A stretch of DNA of 64,000 nt from an uncultured Lachnospiraceae bacterium. GTDB taxonomy: Bacteria; Bacillota; Clostridia; Lachnospirales; Lachnospiraceae. Within the stretch, counting starts at the first letter, position 1; each line of letters starts with the position of its first letter. The position numbers and the translations under genes are program-made. The stretch covers positions 57,524 to 121,523 of the forward strand of contig CAJUTQ010000013.1 in the NCBI GenBank assembly GCA_910589265.1. The letters run 5' to 3'. The notes beneath the pieces were generated by a model. That model ran no database searches. It was not told where the DNA came from and was given only the letters and a program-made list of their open reading frames with translations. Below are positions 27,010-35,660 of the stretch, one piece after another.

Positions 27010-29690
27010 CTTGGCACCTCTACCATAATATAAGCCTCTACCTGATCTAATTCTTGAATGTCATGGAAGCCCTCAAATACTAAGCCGCACTCGTATCCTG
27101 CCTTCACTTCTTTTACATCATCTTTAAATCGTTTCAAGGAAGCTAAACCACCTTCAAATATCTGCTCCCCTTCTCTTGTAATACGGACGCTGCATCCTCT
27201 TTGGAAAGAACCGTCAAGGACATAAGAACCTGCAATATTGCCAATGCCTGAGGCCTTGAAAATTTGACGAATCTCCCCATGTCCAATAATCTTTTCTTCA
27301 AAAATTGGATCTAGCATTCCTTTCATAGCTGCTTCTACGTCTTCAATTACTTGATAAATAACTTTGTAAAGCCTTACATCAACGCCTTCTGATTCTGCAA
27401 TGGTCTTTGCTGTGGCGTCTGGCCTCACATGAAATCCAATAATAATAGCATTGGATGCTGATGCAAGGGAAACATCGGACTCGTTAATGGCTCCCACGCC
27501 GCCATGAATCACCTTTACGACAACTTCCTCATTGGAAAGCCTTAGCAAACTTTGCTTAACCGCTTCCACAGAACCTTGCACATCTGCTTTTATAATTAGC
27601 TTCAGCTCTTTCAAGCTTCCTTCTTGAATCTGTGTAAACAGATCGTCTAGAGACATTTTTTGTTTTGTTGCATCTAATAGTTTTGCCTTATTTTGCGAAA
27701 TAAATGTATCTGCAAAGTTTCTTGCCTCTTTATCATTATCAGGAGCTACAAAAATTTCTCCTGCATTGGGCACATCGTTCAACCCTAAAATCTCTACAGG
27801 AGTGGAAGGACCTGCTTCCTTCACTCTTCTTCCTTTGTCATCAATCATAGCTCTGACTTTTCCATGACATGCTCCTGCTGCAATAAAGTCTCCTACATGA
27901 AGAGTTCCCTTTTGCACAAGAACTGTGGCAACAGGCCCCCTTCCTTTATCCAATTCAGCTTCTATGACAAGTCCCCTTGCCTGTCTGTTGGGATTTGCCT
28001 TTAATTCTAGAATCTCAGACGTCAAAAGTATCATTTCCAGGAGATTTTCAATTCCATCTAAAGTCTTTGCAGAAACAGGAGCAAATACGGTACTCCCTCC
28101 CCAATCTTCTGGAATGAGTTCATATTCTGCTAACTCCTGCTTTACCCTATCCATATTTGCACTTGGCTTATCCATTTTATTGACTGCTACAATAATTTCA
28201 ATTCCTGCTGCCTTAGCATGATTAATAGCTTCCACTGTCTGAGGCATGACACCATCATCAGCTGCAACGACTAAAATAGCAATATCCGTAGAATTTGCCC
28301 CCCTCATACGCATAGCTGTAAAAGCTTCGTGCCCTGGTGTATCCAAAAAGGTTATTTTCTGTCCATTAACCTTTACTACATAGGCTCCAATATGCTGAGT
28401 AATCCCTCCTGCTTCTTTATCAATAACATTTGTCTTTCGAATTGCATCCAGCAAAGAAGTTTTTCCATGGTCTACATGCCCCATGACACATATAACAGGA
28501 GGTCTTGGCATCATATCCTCTGCCCTCTCCTCAGATTCTTTCAACAGCTCTTCAATAACGTCAATAACTTCCTCCTTTTCACAAATAACATCAAACTCTA
28601 TAGCAATTTCCTCTGCTGTCTCATAAGGAATCTCCTGATTTACTGTTACTACCTTTCCTTGGAGGAAGAGCTTCTTCACAATAACCGAAGGCTGAATTTT
28701 CATCTTCTCCGCTAATTCTTTAATGGTTAATGACTCTGGCAAGGTAATCACTTTAATCTTTTCTTCTTCTTTAACAGGCTGAACTTTTTCCTGAGGCTTT
28801 TCCATTTTTACTTGCTTTACGCCTTTTCCTTTATTTTTTCCCTTAAAGCCATCTTCCCTTTCCAGCTCATCCTTACGGCGCTTTTCTTGATCTTTGCGGC
28901 GTCTATCTTGATCTTCTCTATGCTTTTCTGACTCTTTTCCAGAAACTTCACTTGGAAACGCTGGAGTTTTAAAAGGTTTTCCTCCTCGATTGTCCTGTCT
29001 CTCATTGCCTCTTTGATTTCTATCCCGATTCTCACCAGGTCTAGCATTTTTGTTATGGCCAAAGTCGCTATGCGAAGTTTTTTGAGAACCTTCATGATTT
29101 TTTGTATTACCTGTTCGATTGTGATCAGCTCCTGTCCTCCTATCTGTTGGGCGCTGCTGCCTTGTGCCTGTCCTTTGTTCATTTTTCCTGTCATTTTTGT
29201 CTGAGCGTTGAAGGATTTTTTGAGAACCTTTTTCCCCTGTATGTGCAGCTGGCTTCTCTCCTTGTTTTTCCTCAACTTGTTTTGTCTCTGTCTGTTTAGG
29301 CGCTGCCTGTTTTAAGCTGTTTTTCTCTTGAACAGCCTTTGTTTCACTTTTTTTCTCTAAATCGCTAATCGTTCCTACCTGTCTTTTCTCAGCCGAAACA
29401 CCGTTTTGACGTCCCTGACCCCCTTGGGCACGCCCTCGTACGTTTCCACTCTTTCTACTATTTTGAGGATTGCTCACAAAAATAATATTGGATTTTTTCT
29501 TCACAGGCTTTTTCTCTTTTTCTTCTTTAGAGTTAGAAGCAAATTCTTTTTTCACCATCTCTACTTGATCTTCCTCTAAAGTCGCCATGTGATTTTTCAC
29601 TTCAATGCCTTTCCCAAAGAGAAAATTAATAATCTCCTTACTTTGCTTTTCTATTTCTTTTGCCAGTTCATGCACTCTCATTTTTGCCAT
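27006..29690 (-). CDS. infB: translation initiation factor IF-2
   Basis: This 894-residue GTPase brings initiator tRNA to the 30S subunit. The N terminus has an IF2_N helix bundle (about residues 1-50). A long, low-complexity Lys/Arg/Gln/Asn linker (about 60-310) and a second IF2_N domain follow. The G domain comes next, with G1 GHVDHGKTSLLD, G3 DTPGHEAF and G4 NKMDK. Domains II-IV end at the C terminus. The long charged linker gives an Arg/Lys-rich reading in another frame around 28817-29275, which is a shadow. It is the central gene of the operon. Confidence 0.97.
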   Translation of the reverse strand: MAKMRVHELAKEIEKQSKEIINFLFGKGIEVKNHMATLEEDQVEMVKKEFASNSKEEKEKKPVKKKSNIIFVSNPQNSRKSGNVRGRAQGGQGRQNGVSAEKRQVGTISDLEKKSETKAVQEKNSLKQAAPKQTETKQVEEKQGEKPAAHTGEKGSQKILQRSDKNDRKNEQRTGTRQQRPTDRRTGADHNRTGNTKNHEGSQKTSHSDFGHNKNARPGENRDRNQRGNERQDNRGGKPFKTPAFPSEVSGKESEKHREDQDRRRKDQEKRRKDELEREDGFKGKNKGKGVKQVKMEKPQEKVQPVKEEEKIKVITLPESLTIKELAEKMKIQPSVIVKKLFLQGKVVTVNQEIPYETAEEIAIEFDVICEKEEVIDVIEELLKESEERAEDMMPRPPVICVMGHVDHGKTSLLDAIRKTNVIDKEAGGITQHIGAYVVKVNGQKITFLDTPGHEAFTAMRMRGANSTDIAILVVAADDGVMPQTVEAINHAKAAGIEIIVAVNKMDKPSANMDRVKQELAEYELIPEDWGGSTVFAPVSAKTLDGIENLLEMILLTSEILELKANPNRQARGLVIEAELDKGRGPVATVLVQKGTLHVGDFIAAGACHGKVRAMIDDKGRRVKEAGPSTPVEILGLNDVPNAGEIFVAPDNDKEARNFADTFISQNKAKLLDATKQKMSLDDLFTQIQEGSLKELKLIIKADVQGSVEAVKQSLLRLSNEEVVVKVIHGGVGAINESDVSLASASNAIIIGFHVRPDATAKTIAESEGVDVRLYKVIYQVIEDVEAAMKGMLDPIFEEKIIGHGEIRQIFKASGIGNIAGSYVLDGSFQRGCSVRITREGEQIFEGGLASLKRFKDDVKEVKAGYECGLVFEGFHDIQELDQVEAYIMVEVPR

Positions 29691-29707
29691 ATGTGACTAC
29701 CTCCGTC

Positions 29708-30022
29708 TTATACTGTTCTTGCATCCAAATGTTCTCTCATCGCCTTTGCAAAGCCTTCATCTGTAACCGCCAAAGAAGCCCTAAGCTCCTTCCCCATAGC
29801 ATGCCCTAACTTCTCCTTTGTTCCATAAAAGTAAAGGGGAACATGATAAAAATCACACATGTTCTGAAACATTTTTCTTGTATTTTCCGATGCGTCTTCT
29901 CCTACGATGACTAAATAGGCCTTGCCCGATTTCACTTTCTTCTCGGTCATAAATTCTCCGCTCACTAAATTTTTCGATTTCTCTGCCAGTCCTAACAGGG
30001 AATACAGCTTTCGTTCATCCAA
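29708..30022 (-). CDS. L7Ae family ribosomal protein YlxQ
   Basis: This 104-residue protein has the L7Ae/L30e/S12e RNA-binding fold: YSLLGLAEKSKNLVSGEFM, then KAYLVIVGEDASENT and VPLYFYGTKEKLGHAMGK. YlxQ binds kink-turn RNA in Firmicutes. It overlaps the YlxR gene by 8 bases and precedes infB by 17 bases, the conserved order nusA-ylxR-ylxQ-infB. Confidence 0.92.
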   Translation of the reverse strand: MDERKLYSLLGLAEKSKNLVSGEFMTEKKVKSGKAYLVIVGEDASENTRKMFQNMCDFYHVPLYFYGTKEKLGHAMGKELRASLAVTDEGFAKAMREHLDARTV

Positions 30023-30281
30023 GCTCTGTCAGCTCCTTTTTTAAGTTCTCATAAACTTCCTTAGGAATACTCATTTTAAAGGAACGCTCTAACCCTCTGC
30101 CTTTTATTGCTTCCTCCATACAAGTCTCCCTTTTGCATAAATACGCCCCTCTTCCATTTTTCTTTCCTGTGGCGTCTAAGATAATCCCGCCCTCTGATGT
30201 TTTTAATATACGAATCAGTTCTTTTTTAGGCCTCATTTCTTTACAGCCAATACACTGTCTCATGGGAATTTTTTTTGCCAT
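30015..30281 (-). CDS. rnpM: YlxR / RnpM RNA-binding protein
   Basis: This 88-residue protein opens with MAKKIPMRQCIGCKEM and carries the family signature GRGAYLCKRETC near residues 46-57. YlxR proteins bind RNA and the Bacillus member modulates RNase P (RnpM). It begins 5 bases after the nusA stop. Confidence 0.92.
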   Translation of the reverse strand: MAKKIPMRQCIGCKEMRPKKELIRILKTSEGGIILDATGKKNGRGAYLCKRETCMEEAIKGRGLERSFKMSIPKEVYENLKKELTELG

Positions 30282-30286
30282 CTTTT

Positions 30287-31450
30287 CTACTCTTCTTTCA
30301 TCTCTTCCTCAGAAGGAGCTAAAAGCTCTTCATATTCCAATGCTTCCTCTTCATCGTCATACTCTTCTTCATATTCCTCATCTTCATAATAGTCTTCCAA
30401 ACGAAATCCTGGGGCATCCTTTGCCTGGGTCTCACTTTTAATATCAATTTTAAAACCTGTAAGCCGTGCAGCCAGTCTAGCATTTTGTCCTTCTTTTCCA
30501 ATGGCCAAGGATAGCTGGTAATCTGGCACAACAACTTTTGCCGTTTTTTCATCTCCGTCTGCAATAACAAATACAACTTTTGCAGGAGAAAGGGCATTTT
30601 CAATTAATATCCCCGGATTTTCATCCCAGTTAATAATATCAATTTTTTCCCCTCGAAGTTCCTCTACTATGGAATTGACTCTGGCTCCATTCATACCTAC
30701 GCAGGCTCCCACTGGATCCACATCTTTGTTATTAGACCAGACAGCTATTTTTGTTCTGCTTCCTGCTTCCCTTGCAATGCTTTTTATTTCCACAGTTCCA
30801 TCTTTTACTTCCGTCACCTCATTCTCAAAAAGCCTTTTCACTAATTCTGGATGAGTTCTAGAGACAAGAACTTTTGGGCCCTTTGTTGTATTTTTTACTT
30901 CCAATATATAAACTTTAATACGCTCTGTGGGCTTAAATGCCTCCCCCTTTACCTGCTCGCTTTCTGTAAGTACTGCATCTACCTTCCCTAAGTTAATGCT
31001 TATGTTTTTCCCTATGTTCCTCTGGACAATACCTGTTACAACGTCTTTTTCCTTTCCATAGTATTGATTATATAAAACACTTCTTTCTTCCTCCCGTATC
31101 TTTTGAAGAATGACATTTTTTGCATTTTGGGTTGCAATTCTTCCAAATTCCTTGCTTTTGATATCTACCTGAATAACGTCTCCCAGCTCTGCCCTTCTGC
31201 GTATTTCCTTCGCATCTTCCAGGGAAATTTCTAAAACATCATCTTCTACTTCTTCTACTACTGTTTTTTGTGCATAAACTCTAAAATCACATGTATTCCG
31301 ATTTATCTCTACTTTTATATGATCTGATTTCCCAAAATGATTTTTACAAGCAGTAATCAGAGAGTTCTCAATGGCGTCAAATAAAGTCTCCTTGCTGATA
31401 TCTTTTTCTTTCTCCAAAGTGTCTAGTGCATCCAACAATTCCTTGCTCAT
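30287..31450 (-). CDS. nusA: transcription termination/antitermination protein NusA
   Basis: This 387-residue protein has the N-terminal RNA polymerase-binding domain (about residues 1-125), an S1 domain (about 133-200), two KH domains (about 210-345, with VGACVGMNGARVN and AIGKEGQNARLAARLTG) and a strongly acidic 40-residue tail (DYYEDEEYEEEYDDEEE). NusA binds elongating polymerase and promotes pausing and termination. It sits behind rimP. In Bacillus, NusA limits its own operon by termination in the leader, and the hairpin at 31992-32027 is placed for such control. Confidence 0.96.
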   Translation of the reverse strand: MSKELLDALDTLEKEKDISKETLFDAIENSLITACKNHFGKSDHIKVEINRNTCDFRVYAQKTVVEEVEDDVLEISLEDAKEIRRRAELGDVIQVDIKSKEFGRIATQNAKNVILQKIREEERSVLYNQYYGKEKDVVTGIVQRNIGKNISINLGKVDAVLTESEQVKGEAFKPTERIKVYILEVKNTTKGPKVLVSRTHPELVKRLFENEVTEVKDGTVEIKSIAREAGSRTKIAVWSNNKDVDPVGACVGMNGARVNSIVEELRGEKIDIINWDENPGILIENALSPAKVVFVIADGDEKTAKVVVPDYQLSLAIGKEGQNARLAARLTGFKIDIKSETQAKDAPGFRLEDYYEDEEYEEEYDDEEEALEYEELLAPSEEEMKEE

Positions 31451-31468
31451 CTTCCCTTTTCCTCCTTA

Positions 31469-31933
31469 TTAAAAATCAAACGCCAGCCTTACCAGGGCAA
31501 TTTGGCTTTTTTCTAGCACTTTCTCTTCACCTTCTATTTCTATTGTTATTGTATTTTGATCATATGACTTCAACATTCCAACAAATTCTTTTTGCCTATC
31601 TATCCATTGATAAGTTCTCACTTCTACATTTTTTCCTATGCTTCTCTCATAATCCCTTTCTTTTTTCAGAGGCCTTGACAGTCCTGGGGAACTTACTTCC
31701 AAAATATAAGAATTCTCAATATAATCTTCCTTATCCAACACTTCTGAAAAAGCTCTGCTTACTCCTTCACAATCCTCAATAGTTATCCCTCCTGGTTTGT
31801 CAATATACGCCCTTAAATACCAGTTTGAGCCTTCCTTTACATATTCCATATCCACAAGCTCAAACTGATTTTCTTCTATAATAGGAGCAATAAGCTTTTC
31901 AGCTTTTTCTTCATACTGTTCCCTCTTTGACAT
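31469..31933 (-). CDS. rimP: ribosome maturation factor RimP
   Basis: About 154 residues from ATG 31933 (an in-frame ATG at 31945 sits one base after the AGAAAGG site, so the later start is preferred). Family segments are LIAPIIEENQFELVDMEYVKEG, LRAYIDKPGGITIEDCEGVSR and ILEVSSPGLSRPLK, followed by an Sm-like C-terminal domain. It helps 30S maturation. First gene of the operon that runs to ribF. Confidence 0.94.
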   Translation of the reverse strand: MSKREQYEEKAEKLIAPIIEENQFELVDMEYVKEGSNWYLRAYIDKPGGITIEDCEGVSRAFSEVLDKEDYIENSYILEVSSPGLSRPLKKERDYERSIGKNVEVRTYQWIDRQKEFVGMLKSYDQNTITIEIEGEEKVLEKSQIALVRLAFDF

Positions 31934-31991
31934 CTTTGTCACCATGCCTTTCTTAACAGACTGCAAAATGTTTGCCTATGACATTCCTATC

Positions 31992-32027
31992 ATAAGATAA
32001 GAGTGGACGTAGGTCCACTCTTATCTT
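31992..32027 (-). promoter_or_regulatory. perfect 16-base-pair hairpin in the rimP-nusA leader
   Basis: Arms 31992-32007 and 32012-32027 are exact inverted repeats with a 4-base loop. The hairpin lies between the promoter at 32051-32079 and the rimP start, so the operon's own transcript contains it. The bases that follow on the minus strand (TGATAGG) lack a strong T-run. This fits a weak or factor-dependent terminator, and it may also end the gene at 32086. Confidence 0.75.
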
Positions 32028-32050
32028 ACAGCATTATACTCATCTTATTT

Positions 32051-32079
32051 AGTATAGCATTTTATATAAGGAAATGCAA
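32051..32079 (-). promoter_or_regulatory. sigma-A promoter for rimP-nusA-infB-ribF operon
   Basis: TTGCAT (32079-32074), 17 bases, TATACT (32056-32051) preceded by TGC (extended -10). It starts the nine-gene translation operon with an untranslated leader of about 110 bases. Confidence 0.8.
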
Positions 32080-32085
32080 GGTTTT

Positions 32086-33831
32086 TCATTCATCTTTCAT
32101 CTTCTGGCAAAACCCATCCTCTATTCCTTCTCCCCTTGCTTTCCAATATTGTATATTCTCTCCAAAATTTGTTGCAGGAAAAGAATAATACCAGGACTGT
32201 CCTCCTGGATCCTTGGGAAAATAAATGGTAATTTCTCCTAATTTTACAGAATCCATTTCTGGGTTAGGATAATCCTTTTGCCTAATCCAGTAAGAATTAT
32301 CCTTTAGGTTTTCCCTAGCCATAAGGAGAGTTTCCTTACATATAGGGAGTAGAGATCTCGCCATAAGGACGCCTGCAAAGAGGCTTAAAGCTAATGGCCA
32401 TAATTTCTGCCTTTTCCATTGCATTACATCAAATAAAGCGCCTACAATAAGGAGAGAAACCATAATAATAAAGGCAAAACCATATCTGTGCATAGGTGCG
32501 GACAAAAGCCAGAAAAAGAAACATGCAATGAAAACACATTTTAAATAAGCATATTGGAACCATTTCTTTGTCCTGGCTATCCTTCTGGAAAAAATCCAAA
32601 GACTTATGTCTGTCAAAATTCCTAGAAAAAGGATTCCAAAAACGACCATAGAAAAATTTCTGTTAAAGTCTCCCTGCTCCCTCCACCAAGTTGGAAACCA
32701 CTGAAAAATTGTCTGGTCAATGAGCTCTCTGTCATAAATATAACGGGCCCACAGCTTCACATCCATGGCGTCTCCATCCACTGTCCCCTTTGCCAGCTTC
32801 CAATCTACAGAAAACAAGTCAATAGAACTAAAGGGGTAGAGAAGCCAGCCAGAAACAATATAATTTCTCCAAAGATAGGGAAGAAGAAGGAAACATCCAC
32901 TTACCATGTACACAACTATTTCCTTCCATCTTTTCTCTTTTATAAGCTGGATGGCTGGCCAAAGGACCGCTAGAATGAGCAAGGCAGCAGAGAGTTTTAA
33001 TGTAATCAGAAAGACGATCACAATACATAAGTAAGCGTATGGGAAAATTTCCCATTCCTCTTCCTCAATAAGGCGAACCCATGCAGTGACAAGCCACATA
33101 ATAAAATAAACAGTCATATAGTCCGTTGTGGGGGAAATCAGTTCTTTAGACACAATAGCCGTATAAATAAAAGGTCCCAAACTGCAAATAGTGCTTGCAC
33201 AAAGTAGTGTCCTTCTCTCCCTCACATTATCATATATGGTGATCAACGAATAACTCACTGCAAACAGGGCTCCAAATCCTTGAACCCCATGGAGAGACTG
33301 CCCAATAAGCCATTTCATACTAAACAAAGCTGATAAGCCAAAAAAAGCACTGTTATATCCCAATCTCTCATGAATATTTGCAATTCCTTTTACAGCCCCA
33401 TATTCTTCAATCCATCGGATACTCTGGGCATGATAAAGTCCTGTATCATACATAAAATTCCCATTGGATACAAAAAGAGCTATGAGGAAGGCAGCTAAGA
33501 TGCAAAGGAATATTTTTACCTTTCCTCTCCTTCCATTTTCCATCCACTCTTTTATTTCTTCCTTATATTCTTTGCGATGGAAAAAAAGAAAGAACATGCA
33601 CGTCCCAATCATAAGCAAGTTTGCAGTCATCCCAACCCCTGATACGAGACTAAAATATTGAGAATACGCAGTCAGAAGGGCAAGCCCTGCCATCATTTCA
33701 TAAAAGAGTTTATTTACAGATGCCCTGTTCTGAGAATACTTTGCAAAAACTATGAGCCTTCTGTAAGCAAAAGAGCCGATAATATAAGACGTTATGAATA
33801 TATAAATCCAATTGAGCAGTACGGAAATCAT
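32086..33831 (-). CDS. polytopic membrane protein, GT39/LIC_10190-like
   Basis: This 581-residue protein is mostly hydrophobic with about twelve membrane helices. It has a large loop containing NGNFMYDTGLYHAQSIRWIEEYG (about residues 124-146), a layout seen in LIC_10190-type and GT-C glycosyltransferase-like proteins. The C-terminal 60 residues are soluble. Start set at ATG 33831, which overlaps the glycosyltransferase stop as ATGA with a GGAAGG site. The tight coupling suggests it uses a lipid-linked sugar made by that enzyme. No acceptor can be named. Confidence 0.65.
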   Translation of the reverse strand: MISVLLNWIYIFITSYIIGSFAYRRLIVFAKYSQNRASVNKLFYEMMAGLALLTAYSQYFSLVSGVGMTANLLMIGTCMFFLFFHRKEYKEEIKEWMENGRRGKVKIFLCILAAFLIALFVSNGNFMYDTGLYHAQSIRWIEEYGAVKGIANIHERLGYNSAFFGLSALFSMKWLIGQSLHGVQGFGALFAVSYSLITIYDNVRERRTLLCASTICSLGPFIYTAIVSKELISPTTDYMTVYFIMWLVTAWVRLIEEEEWEIFPYAYLCIVIVFLITLKLSAALLILAVLWPAIQLIKEKRWKEIVVYMVSGCFLLLPYLWRNYIVSGWLLYPFSSIDLFSVDWKLAKGTVDGDAMDVKLWARYIYDRELIDQTIFQWFPTWWREQGDFNRNFSMVVFGILFLGILTDISLWIFSRRIARTKKWFQYAYLKCVFIACFFFWLLSAPMHRYGFAFIIMVSLLIVGALFDVMQWKRQKLWPLALSLFAGVLMARSLLPICKETLLMARENLKDNSYWIRQKDYPNPEMDSVKLGEITIYFPKDPGGQSWYYSFPATNFGENIQYWKARGEGIEDGFCQKMKDE

Positions 33832-34775
33832 AATCCTTCCTCTTTTTCTTCCCTCAAACGATTTGCATAATACTGAAGCCAATATTCAAAATCTTGTTTA
33901 TGTTTCTCGTTCATGGTAGACAAAATAACCCCTGCAAAAAAAGCCTGGATAGCTCCTAAAAGTACAAAGCCACAGACAATTAAAGTGGGAAACTTAGGTA
34001 CCAAGCCTGTTTCAATATAAGTTACAAAGACAGGAATGAGAAAAATAAGGGAGATTACTATGAGCCCTAAGGCCAAGGCTGTAAAAAATTCCAGAGGTCT
34101 ATAATTTCGAAATAGCCTAGCTATTGTTTTTAATACTTTCATCCCATCCTTCACTGTGTTTAATTTGGATTCGCTCCCCTTAGGCCTGTCCCTATAAGTA
34201 ATGACAACGTTTTCCATTTCCATTCCTTTGTCTATGGCATGAATGCTCATTTCCGTCTCAATCTCAAATCCTCTAGACAAAACAGGGAAGGTTTTAACAA
34301 ATACATAGCTAAAAGCTCTATATCCTGTCATAATATCTCGAATATCACTTTTAAAAAGCCTGTTAATAGAAAAACGGACAATGGCATTTCCAAAATTATG
34401 AAATTTTCTTTTATTTTCCGTAAAATATGTGGAGGAAAGCCTGTCCCCTATTACCATATCTGCATTTTTTTCCAATACTGCTCTGGCCATTTCAAAGGCT
34501 GCTTCTGCCGGGTAAGTGTCGTCTCCATCTGTCATAATATAACACCTGGCATCCACTTCTCGAAACATTCTCCTAATAACATTTCCTTTTCCCTGTTGTT
34601 TCTCATATCGAACAATAGCTCCTGCCCTTTTAGCAATCTCATCTGTTCCATCTGTGGAATTATTATCATACACATAAATTTTTGCCTCTGGCAAGGCAGC
34701 TTGGTAGTCTTTGATTACTTTATGAATTGTCTGGCTTTCATTATAGCATGGAATCAATACTGCAATTTTATCCAA
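33828..34775 (-). CDS. GT2 family glycosyltransferase, dolichol-phosphate-mannose-synthase-like
   Basis: This 315-residue protein has a GT-A domain (about residues 1-215) with IPCYNESQTI, YDNNSTDGTDEIA, the DGDDTYPAE metal-site motif and RGFEIETEMSIHA. Two C-terminal membrane helices follow (about 230-252 and 265-288). Such enzymes transfer a sugar from a nucleotide donor to a polyprenyl phosphate at the inner membrane face. It overlaps the downstream polytopic gene by 4 bases. A promoter candidate lies at 34830-34858. Confidence 0.85.
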   Translation of the reverse strand: MDKIAVLIPCYNESQTIHKVIKDYQAALPEAKIYVYDNNSTDGTDEIAKRAGAIVRYEKQQGKGNVIRRMFREVDARCYIMTDGDDTYPAEAAFEMARAVLEKNADMVIGDRLSSTYFTENKRKFHNFGNAIVRFSINRLFKSDIRDIMTGYRAFSYVFVKTFPVLSRGFEIETEMSIHAIDKGMEMENVVITYRDRPKGSESKLNTVKDGMKVLKTIARLFRNYRPLEFFTALALGLIVISLIFLIPVFVTYIETGLVPKFPTLIVCGFVLLGAIQAFFAGVILSTMNEKHKQDFEYWLQYYANRLREEKEEGL

Positions 34776-34829
34776 AACCAGTCCTCCTTGGATCCTTTTC
34801 CTTTATACAATTACCTTATCTAATGACTA

Positions 34830-34858
34830 AAATTACCATGAAAAAATAATGCTGTCAA
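34830..34858 (-). promoter_or_regulatory. promoter candidate for glycosyltransferase pair
   Basis: TTGACA (34858-34853) with a 17-base spacer and TAATTT (34835-34830), with TGG before the -10. The -35 is perfect but the -10 is weak. Confidence 0.4.
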
Positions 34859-34921
34859 TATTATATTCATTTTGTAACAAAATCTCCAGCCGTTCCCTTA
34901 AGGCAGGGAGCGCCTTGCTCC

Positions 34922-35494
34922 TTATTCTTCCCTGCCCTTTTTTGATATATGCTTTTTCTTTCTCTCCCAATTATAATTGACGATCCAGCTAGATAAAATG
35001 CCAGTAAAGATCCCAGATACCATTCCTCCCAGAACATCTGTTGGATAGTGGACTCCCACATACATTCTTGTGAATCCAATAGCAGCGGCCAGACAAATGG
35101 CAACAGCTCCCCATTTTTTGTTCATGTTTAAGTAAAAAGCCGTTGCTGCTCCAAAAGAACTGGCCGTATGACCTGATGGGAAAGAAAACTCTCCTGGTTT
35201 ATGAATTAAAATAGTCAGCCCTTCTATAACATCATAAGGGCGGATTCTCCCAAAAAGTCTTTTCAAAATTAAATTATTCACAAGGAAAGAAAGTAGCAAA
35301 GCAATGAGCATAGCCTTTGCTCCCTTTCTCGTTTTGTGAAAAAACAGGCAGAAGAGAGCAAGGAAAATCCAAATGCTTCCTGAGTCCCCAAGAGAGGTTA
35401 AAAATTTCATGAAGGGGTTCAAAGCAGGCTGCCGCAGGGTATCCTGTATCCAAAGAAGTATTTGTGTGTCCAGCATATAAATTGTTTCCAACAT
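34922..35494 (-). CDS. PAP2 family phosphatase
   Basis: This 190-residue membrane phosphatase shows the three PAP2 motifs: KRLFGRIRP, FPSGHTASSFG and RMYVGVHYPTDVLGG, among about six hydrophobic helices. Family members dephosphorylate undecaprenyl pyrophosphate or phosphatidate, or act in lipid recycling. Start ATG 35494 with AAGGAAGGG upstream. It lies between the surface-protein gene and the glycosyltransferase pair, so undecaprenyl recycling is a reasonable guess. Confidence 0.88.
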   Translation of the reverse strand: MLETIYMLDTQILLWIQDTLRQPALNPFMKFLTSLGDSGSIWIFLALFCLFFHKTRKGAKAMLIALLLSFLVNNLILKRLFGRIRPYDVIEGLTILIHKPGEFSFPSGHTASSFGAATAFYLNMNKKWGAVAICLAAAIGFTRMYVGVHYPTDVLGGMVSGIFTGILSSWIVNYNWERKKKHISKKGREE

Positions 35495-35620
35495 GTAATC
35501 CCTTCCTTTCTCATACAATATATGACGAAATGCTCCCATTCAGAAATCATGCCAGAAAAAAATATACATTTGATCCTCCATCATCCTACCCTCTTTTTTC
35601 ACACAATGCAACTACATTTG

Positions 35621-35658
35621 AAAGGGGAGCAACCCCCTATTTGTTGTCGCTCCCTTTT
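35621..35658 (-). terminator. terminator candidate after the large surface-protein gene
   Basis: GC-rich arms at 35621-35630 and 35649-35658 pair (about ten base pairs with one imperfect), followed on the minus strand by CTTTC rather than a full T-run. It begins 3 bases after the stop. Confidence 0.5.
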
Positions 35659-35660
35659 CC

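Noticed and set aside
28817..29275. Arg/Lys-rich open frame opposite or inside infB
   Set aside because: It is another frame of the low-complexity infB linker.
30319..30603. Small Lys-rich frame inside nusA
   Set aside because: It is a frame-shifted reading of the acidic NusA tail and has no ribosome-binding site.
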